Positions 59,910 through 64,000 of a DNA stretch of 64,000 bases are shown here, in pieces. The stretch is from positions 62,001 through 126,000 of the forward strand of contig CANQCL010000005.1 in assembly GCA_947589215.1 (NCBI GenBank). Reading direction: 5' to 3'. This stretch comes from an uncultured Clostridia bacterium (GTDB lineage Bacteria > Bacillota > Clostridia > Oscillospirales > Ruminococcaceae). The position numbers and the translations under genes are program-made. The notes beneath the pieces were generated by a model that worked only from the letters and a program-made list of their open reading frames with translations, was not told the DNA's origin and searched no databases. The stretch's first letter is position 1, and each line of letters starts with the position of its first letter.

Positions 59910-60952
59910 TGCCGCAGTTGAGCGATATTGAAGTTGCAAAACGCATAAGGACAGGCACTATTGATAACCTCTATTTTTTCTATGGACATGATGTTGCTTC
60001 ATTAGAGGCTTACACCAAAAGGCTGATAACAAAGGCAGTGCCTATTGACAGCCAAGACTTAAATCTTCATAAATTCGAGGGAAAAAGCCTAGATTTAGGA
60101 GAGTTGGGAGATGTCTGCGAGGGACTGCCGATGTTTGCAGAAAGAACCTGCATAACTATAAATGACTTAAATGTTGAGTCTTTAAATAAAGAGGATATGG
60201 CTTATTTAAAAAATATTCTTTCCGATCTTCCTCAAACTACTGTCGTTATAATCTATATGACAGGTATAAATGTTTACAGGTCAAAAACAAGACTTCTTGA
60301 TAAGACGGGTAGATTTGCTGCGTTTTGTGCTAAAAACGGTGTAGCCTGTGAGTTTAAGTTTAAATCGCAAAGTGATTTAGCTAAAATTATTATTGCAAGG
60401 GTCGAAAAACAGGGCTCTACCATTTCAATGTCAAGCGCTGTGTATCTTGCACAGAAAACCCTTTGCGATATGATGACGGCTAATAATGAAATTGCCAAGC
60501 TTTGTGCGTATGCAAACGGTCGTGAGATAACGAACGAGGATATAGATCTACTCTGTTCAACTCAAGTTGAAACGGATTCATTTAGGCTGGCAGACGCCAT
60601 AGCGAGAGGCGACGCCAGGAGAAGTTTCAGTATATTAAACAGCCTTTACGAAGATCAGCTTGATACTGTTACAATAGTCGGCGGAATATCAGCATCGTTT
60701 ATTGATTTATACAGGGCAAGACTTGCAAGGGATTCAAAGAGGACTTTTAAAAATGCCGCAGATGATTTTTCATACCCTAAAAATCTGAGATTTAAAATAC
60801 AGAATGCTTACAGGGATTGCTCAAGCTATAAAACCGAAAGACTTAGAAAATGTATACAGTATTTAAGCGAGGCAGATTTAGATTTGAAGTCCTCAAAAAC
60901 TGATTCAAGAATTATTCTTGAAAAGACTGTTACAAAAATGCTTATGAGATGA
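59909..60952 (+). CDS. holA: DNA polymerase III delta subunit
   Basis: 347 residues. IDNLYFFYGHDVASLEAYTK, CEGLPMFAERTCITINDL, EIAKLCAYANGREITNEDID and FRLADAIARGDARRSFSILN are the HolA pattern. It opens the sliding clamp as part of the clamp loader. The first Walker-like loop is GHDVASLE, degenerate as expected for delta. Starts one base inside the comEC stop, the normal comEC-holA order in Firmicutes. Confidence 0.95.
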   Translation: MPQLSDIEVAKRIRTGTIDNLYFFYGHDVASLEAYTKRLITKAVPIDSQDLNLHKFEGKSLDLGELGDVCEGLPMFAERTCITINDLNVESLNKEDMAYLKNILSDLPQTTVVIIYMTGINVYRSKTRLLDKTGRFAAFCAKNGVACEFKFKSQSDLAKIIIARVEKQGSTISMSSAVYLAQKTLCDMMTANNEIAKLCAYANGREITNEDIDLLCSTQVETDSFRLADAIARGDARRSFSILNSLYEDQLDTVTIVGGISASFIDLYRARLARDSKRTFKNAADDFSYPKNLRFKIQNAYRDCSSYKTERLRKCIQYLSEADLDLKSSKTDSRIILEKTVTKMLMR

Positions 60953-60961
60953 TAGAGGAAA

Positions 60962-61552
60962 ATGATACATATTGACAAAGCTATAGTTGTAGAGGGCAAG
61001 TATGACAAGATAAAGCTGTCCTCAATATTTGATGCGCCAATCATAGTAACCGATGGATTCAGTGTTTACAAAAATAAAGAGATTTCTTCGCTTATCAGGT
61101 TTTATGCCGATAACGGAGGCATTATAATTCTTACCGATTCTGATTCGGCTGGCTTTAGGATAAGGAACCACATAAAAGGTCTTGTATCTAACGATAAGAT
61201 AACAAATGTTTATATTCCCGAAATTGTGGGCAAAGAAAAGCGCAAGGACAAGCCTTCAAAGGAGGGTACTCTTGGTGTTGAGGGGATAGATAAGGATATA
61301 ATCATCAAAGCCTTTGAAAAAGCCGGAGTTCTTTTTGACAATACAGTTTCGGACGGTAGAAAAAGTGATGAGTGTATAAGTAATCTTGATTTATATAATT
61401 TAGGTTTAATAGGTATGAGTGACAGCAAGAGAAAAAGGCAGGAGCTTTTAAAAGATATGAATTTACCGAGTCATATTTCAACTAACGCTTTGCTGGAGCT
61501 TTTGAATAGGGTTATGACAAAAAAAGAGTTTTTAGATAAGTTTTCAAAATAG
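60962..61552 (+). CDS. rnmV: Ribonuclease M5 (Toprim)
   Basis: 196 residues. Toprim Glu in KAIVVEGKYDKIKLSSIF, Asp-x-Asp in IIILTDSDSAGFRIRNHIKG, then KEKRKDKPSKEGTLGVEGID and a C-terminal DUF4093-type domain (~125-196). RNase M5 makes the final 5S rRNA cut with L18. AGAGGAAA before ATG 60962; part of the comEC-holA run. Confidence 0.93.
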   Translation: MIHIDKAIVVEGKYDKIKLSSIFDAPIIVTDGFSVYKNKEISSLIRFYADNGGIIILTDSDSAGFRIRNHIKGLVSNDKITNVYIPEIVGKEKRKDKPSKEGTLGVEGIDKDIIIKAFEKAGVLFDNTVSDGRKSDECISNLDLYNLGLIGMSDSKRKRQELLKDMNLPSHISTNALLELLNRVMTKKEFLDKFSK

Positions 61553-61574
61553 TTTTGGGACAGGGAGGATAGAT

Positions 61575-62663
61575 ATGAATGATGTAAAGACAGAGTACAG
61601 TCATTTAATAGATTTGAATGACTATCCTGTTGAATGGTGGGAGCAGGTTGTAAATCTAGGTAAGGAGATTTATGAAAACCCTGAGAAATACGCTCATAAG
61701 CTGGACGGAAAAATCTTGGCTACTTTGTTTTATGAGCCATCTACAAGAACTCAGATGTCGTTTCAGACTGCTATGCTGAGGCTTGGCGGAACGCTTATAG
61801 GATTTGATAATCCGTCCACATCTTCGGTTGCTAAGGGAGAGAATTTAAAAGACACAACAAAGGTAGTAAGCAGTTATGCGGATGTTTTAGTTATCAGACA
61901 TCCGTTGGCAGGTGCGGCAAAGGCGGCGGCTCTGACGTCTGACTGCCCGATAATAAATGCAGGAGACGGCGGTCACCTCCACCCAACGCAGACGCTTACT
62001 GATATGCTTACTTTAAAGCTTGAAAAGGGAAGGCTTAATGATCTTACCATAGGACTTTGTGGTGATTTAAAATTCGGCAGGACGGTACATTCGCTGGTCA
62101 AAGCGATGTCTTGTTTTAGCGGTAACAAATTTGTGTTCTTCTCAACGCCAGAGCTGAGAATACCGTCTTATGTAAGGGATATTCTCGACGCAGGAGGCAT
62201 TGAATACGAGGAAATTGACGCCCTCGAAAAGGGTATAGACAAGCTTGATGTTTTGTATATGACAAGAATACAAAGAGAGAGGTTTGCTTCAGAAGAAGAG
62301 TATTCTGCTCAAAAGGATATATATGTTCTTGACAGGCATAAGCTAATGCGTTCAAAGCCTGACTTAGCGGTTTTGCATCCTTTGCCGAGAGTTGACGAGA
62401 TAACAGTTGACGTTGACGGCGACAGCAGGGCTTGTTATTTCAAGCAGGCAAGGTACGGAGTTTTTGTGCGAATGGCGCTGATTTTGACATTGCTTGAAAA
62501 TGATTGCTGTAAACCAAAGTTGCTCTCGGGCAAAGAATACAACAATGTAAAATGCTCGAATGATAAGTGCATTACAAACTGCGAGCATTACCTGCCAAAA
62601 AGCTTCAAGGGCTTTGGAGACAACCTTGAATGTGAATTCTGCAATGAGAGGACACTTCTTTAA
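61575..62663 (+). CDS. pyrB: Aspartate carbamoyltransferase with fused zinc-binding tail
   Basis: 362 residues, about 50 more than plain PyrB. Carbamoyl-phosphate site FYEPSTRTQMSFQTAML, SSVAKGENLKDTTKVVSSYA, VIRHPLAGAAKAAA, GDGGHLHPTQTLTDM, LGLCGDL-type loop, TRIQRERFASEEEY and VLHPLPRVDEI. The last ~40 residues carry KCSNDKCITNCEH and LECEFCNERTL, matching the zinc domain of the regulatory chain PyrI without its allosteric domain. It forms carbamoyl-aspartate in pyrimidine synthesis. GGAGG precedes it. No separate pyrI is in the window. Confidence 0.93.
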   Translation: MNDVKTEYSHLIDLNDYPVEWWEQVVNLGKEIYENPEKYAHKLDGKILATLFYEPSTRTQMSFQTAMLRLGGTLIGFDNPSTSSVAKGENLKDTTKVVSSYADVLVIRHPLAGAAKAAALTSDCPIINAGDGGHLHPTQTLTDMLTLKLEKGRLNDLTIGLCGDLKFGRTVHSLVKAMSCFSGNKFVFFSTPELRIPSYVRDILDAGGIEYEEIDALEKGIDKLDVLYMTRIQRERFASEEEYSAQKDIYVLDRHKLMRSKPDLAVLHPLPRVDEITVDVDGDSRACYFKQARYGVFVRMALILTLLENDCCKPKLLSGKEYNNVKCSNDKCITNCEHYLPKSFKGFGDNLECEFCNERTLL

Positions 62664-62771
62664 ATATCTCAAATCCTACATACATATTGCCATAGAAAGA
62701 GAAAAGGCACATAATATAAAAATATAAAGAACAAAACAAAGCATTTTATTTAGAATGTGTAGGTACAAATA

Positions 62772-63545
62772 ATGAAAAAACAAAATAAACACACTTTTAT
62801 TTATTGGGACAGGGTGGTTATAGCTCTGTGCATTTTTGTTCTGATTATTATTTTTATAGTTATGGGCATCAAAGCAATTATAGGTGCTTTTTCAGATGGT
62901 GATAAGAGCGATGCCGTACAGGCTGCAAATATGGAAGCAGGATTAATAGGCGACGGTCAGAAGCTTCTGGTTTGTGTAGATGCAGGTCATGGGGGCGAGG
63001 AGGATTGCGGAGCGCTTTCAAACGACGAAAAGAGATTTGAAAGCAATGACGATTTGAATATGGCTCTTGCCGTTGAAAAGCATCTTAAAAAGCTGGGTGC
63101 AGATGTTTTGATGATAAGAAATGAAGATAAATACGTCGAACTTTACAGCAGACCTGAGACAGCAAACGACGCAGGAGCTGACATCTATGTTTCACTTCAC
63201 AGAAACAGTGCTGAAACAGGTCAGGGAGTTGAAGTATGGGTAAATTATGATGCTCCCGACGATGACACTTTGCTTGCTAAGAATATTTTAGACGGTCTTG
63301 ACGAGGTGGGGATAAGTCAGAACAGGGGAGTACAGTACGGATATCAGGGCTATGACCCTACTGCAAAGGTAAATTATGTTGTAAATGAGAAATCAAATAT
63401 GCCTAGCTGTCTTGTTGAGCTTGGCTTTATTACCGATGATGAGGACAACAGGCTTTTTGATGAAAACCTTGACGCATATGCAAAATCAATAGCTGAGTCG
63501 ATAGTTAAATCTGCCGAAGAGCTTAACATAATAGAGCAACGGTGA
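62772..63545 (+). CDS. N-acetylmuramoyl-L-alanine amidase (Amidase_3)
   Basis: 257 residues. An N-terminal membrane helix (~12-35; VVIALCIFVLIIIFIVMGIK) anchors a zinc amidase: VCVDAGHGGEEDCGA (His), ESNDDLNMALAVEKHLKKLG (Glu), ADIYVSLHRNSAETGQGVEV (His) and SCLVELGFITDDEDN (catalytic Glu). It cleaves the stem peptide from peptidoglycan. No cell-wall-binding domain. The stop codon lies in a CAACGGTGA repeat motif that recurs downstream. Confidence 0.93.
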   Translation: MKKQNKHTFIYWDRVVIALCIFVLIIIFIVMGIKAIIGAFSDGDKSDAVQAANMEAGLIGDGQKLLVCVDAGHGGEEDCGALSNDEKRFESNDDLNMALAVEKHLKKLGADVLMIRNEDKYVELYSRPETANDAGADIYVSLHRNSAETGQGVEVWVNYDAPDDDTLLAKNILDGLDEVGISQNRGVQYGYQGYDPTAKVNYVVNEKSNMPSCLVELGFITDDEDNRLFDENLDAYAKSIAESIVKSAEELNIIEQR

Positions 63546-63600
63546 CCAGCGAGCTGGCAACGGTGACGTCGTATCCGATGCCGCCTTTGGTAAGTTTTAT
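63538..63600 (+). repeat. Hairpin repeat modules after amidase
   Basis: CAACGGTGAC occurs twice (63538-63547 and 63559-63568), separated by CCAGC-GA-GCTGG. These modules recall the small hairpins of the units at 19051 and 43403-43682 (GCAACGGTGACGTTGC, CCGGCGAGCCGCCGG). Confidence 0.5.
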
Positions 63601-63647
63601 GAATGTTATAACTTGATAAACGCGGGTTAAACTTCGATAAAAAAATA

Positions 63648-63682
63648 AATCCTGAGAAATTTTTATTTCTCAGGATTTTTTA
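63648..63682. terminator. Bidirectional terminator
   Basis: AATCCTGAGAAAT (63648-63660) / ATTTCTCAGGATT (63665-63677), perfect 13 bp, then T5; between the amidase and the convergent SPFH gene. Confidence 0.85.
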
Positions 63683-63694
63683 ACGTTGATTTAT

Positions 63695-64000
63695 TTAGTT
63701 AGAATTGCCGCCTGTAATTACTTCTTTAAGCCCTGCGGCAAGACCAGCCAGCCCCTGAATTTCAGACGGAATAATGATTTTTGTTGCTTTTCCGTCAGCG
63801 GCTTTTTGGAACGCCTCTAGGCTCTTTAGCTGAATAACCTGCTCGTTTGGATTAGCCTCGTTCAGCTTTTTGATACTGTCTGCAAGAGCTAATTGCACCG
63901 TTTCAATAGCCTTTGCTTCACCCTCTGCCTCAAGGATCTTCTTTTGCTTGATAGCGTCAGCTCTTAGAATTTCAGCTTGCTTTTCGGCTTCGGCGGCTAG
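63695..64000 (-). CDS. SPFH/Band-7 (stomatin/prohibitin-like) protein, C-terminal part
   Basis: The frame runs off the right edge; the last 101 residues are visible. A charged coiled coil (ILRADAIKQKKILEAEGEAK, ALADSIKKLNEANPNEQVIQ) is followed by LKSLEAFQKAADGKATKIII and PSEIQGLAGLAAGLKEVIT, the usual C-terminus of slipin-type SPFH proteins. They form membrane-associated rings and often work with NfeD or proteases. The N-terminal membrane anchor and Band-7 domain lie outside. Confidence 0.88.
   Translation of the reverse strand, partial: LAAEAEKQAEILRADAIKQKKILEAEGEAKAIETVQLALADSIKKLNEANPNEQVIQLKSLEAFQKAADGKATKIIIPSEIQGLAGLAAGLKEVITGGNSN

Overview
This is a low-GC Gram-positive genome fragment. 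Signs of that are the consensus sigma-A promoters (TTGACA, 16-18 bp, TATAAT), strong GGAGG ribosome sites, a T-box leader on alaS, an LPxTG-type wall anchor, lipoprotein signals without an outer membrane, and a Bacillus-type LexA box. The GH5 cellulase with binding modules, the LRR/Fn3-like surface proteins and the types of mobile element suggest a gut Clostridium relative, most likely Oscillospiraceae/Ruminococcus. No identity search was possible, so this placement is inference.

Layout. 1-2.2 kb is the end of an integrative conjugative element: the tail of a VirD4-type coupling protein, a small HTH protein and a tyrosine integrase whose 3' end carries an attachment-like repeat copied at 5048-5074. 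2.2-5.0 kb holds a repressor with an operator-rich promoter region and a secreted LRR protein. 5.1-7.6 kb is a GH5 endoglucanase broken by one frameshift. 7.7-13.6 kb is a serine-recombinase element: sigma-like factor, a large structured intergenic RNA candidate, a PemK/MazF toxin, a SHOCT-like peptide and three recombinase genes, the middle one lacking the catalytic domain and carrying a stop codon. 13.6-18.3 kb is a DNA-repair cluster (Ku, ATP-dependent ligase, small proteins, a Y-family polymerase under two LexA boxes). 18.3-20.0 kb is a graveyard of IS3 and other remnants with repeats and terminators.

20.0-24.8 kb is the most unusual part: an HTH-HAD protein followed by a tightly overlapping operon of two coiled-coil proteins, a four-helix membrane protein and a lipoprotein with an OmpA-like peptidoglycan-binding domain. 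I recognise no described system with this composition; it is the best candidate for a new envelope-spanning (possibly defensive) machine. 25.1-30.0 kb has a HipA-like kinase, a tiny transcription unit with an 11-G tract, and a 1096-residue wall-anchored adhesin.

30.2-36.2 kb has an iron-sulfur aldo/keto reductase, rplM-rpsI, a lipoprotein with an Fn3 remnant behind its stop codon, and a CadC/SmtB-type repressor with a Zn/Cd/Pb ATPase. 36.2-38.1 kb is a decayed RHS toxin/immunity locus. 38.3-41.7 kb is a TetR-controlled redox operon. 41.8-43.1 kb is a tandem pair of secreted proteins sharing a Cys/His-rich domain I do not recognise. 43.3-43.8 kb is tRNA-Leu(TAG) followed by composite hairpin repeats.

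44-64 kb is ordinary chromosome: lysA, an asymmetric ABC exporter pair, a MATE pump, an FkbM methyltransferase, two zinc-ribbon membrane proteins, PduL, T-box-alaS-HIT, comEC-holA-rnmV-pyrB, an amidase and the end of an SPFH protein. Between PduL and the next gene lies a 274-nt rod-like inverted repeat that is either a structured RNA or a MITE.
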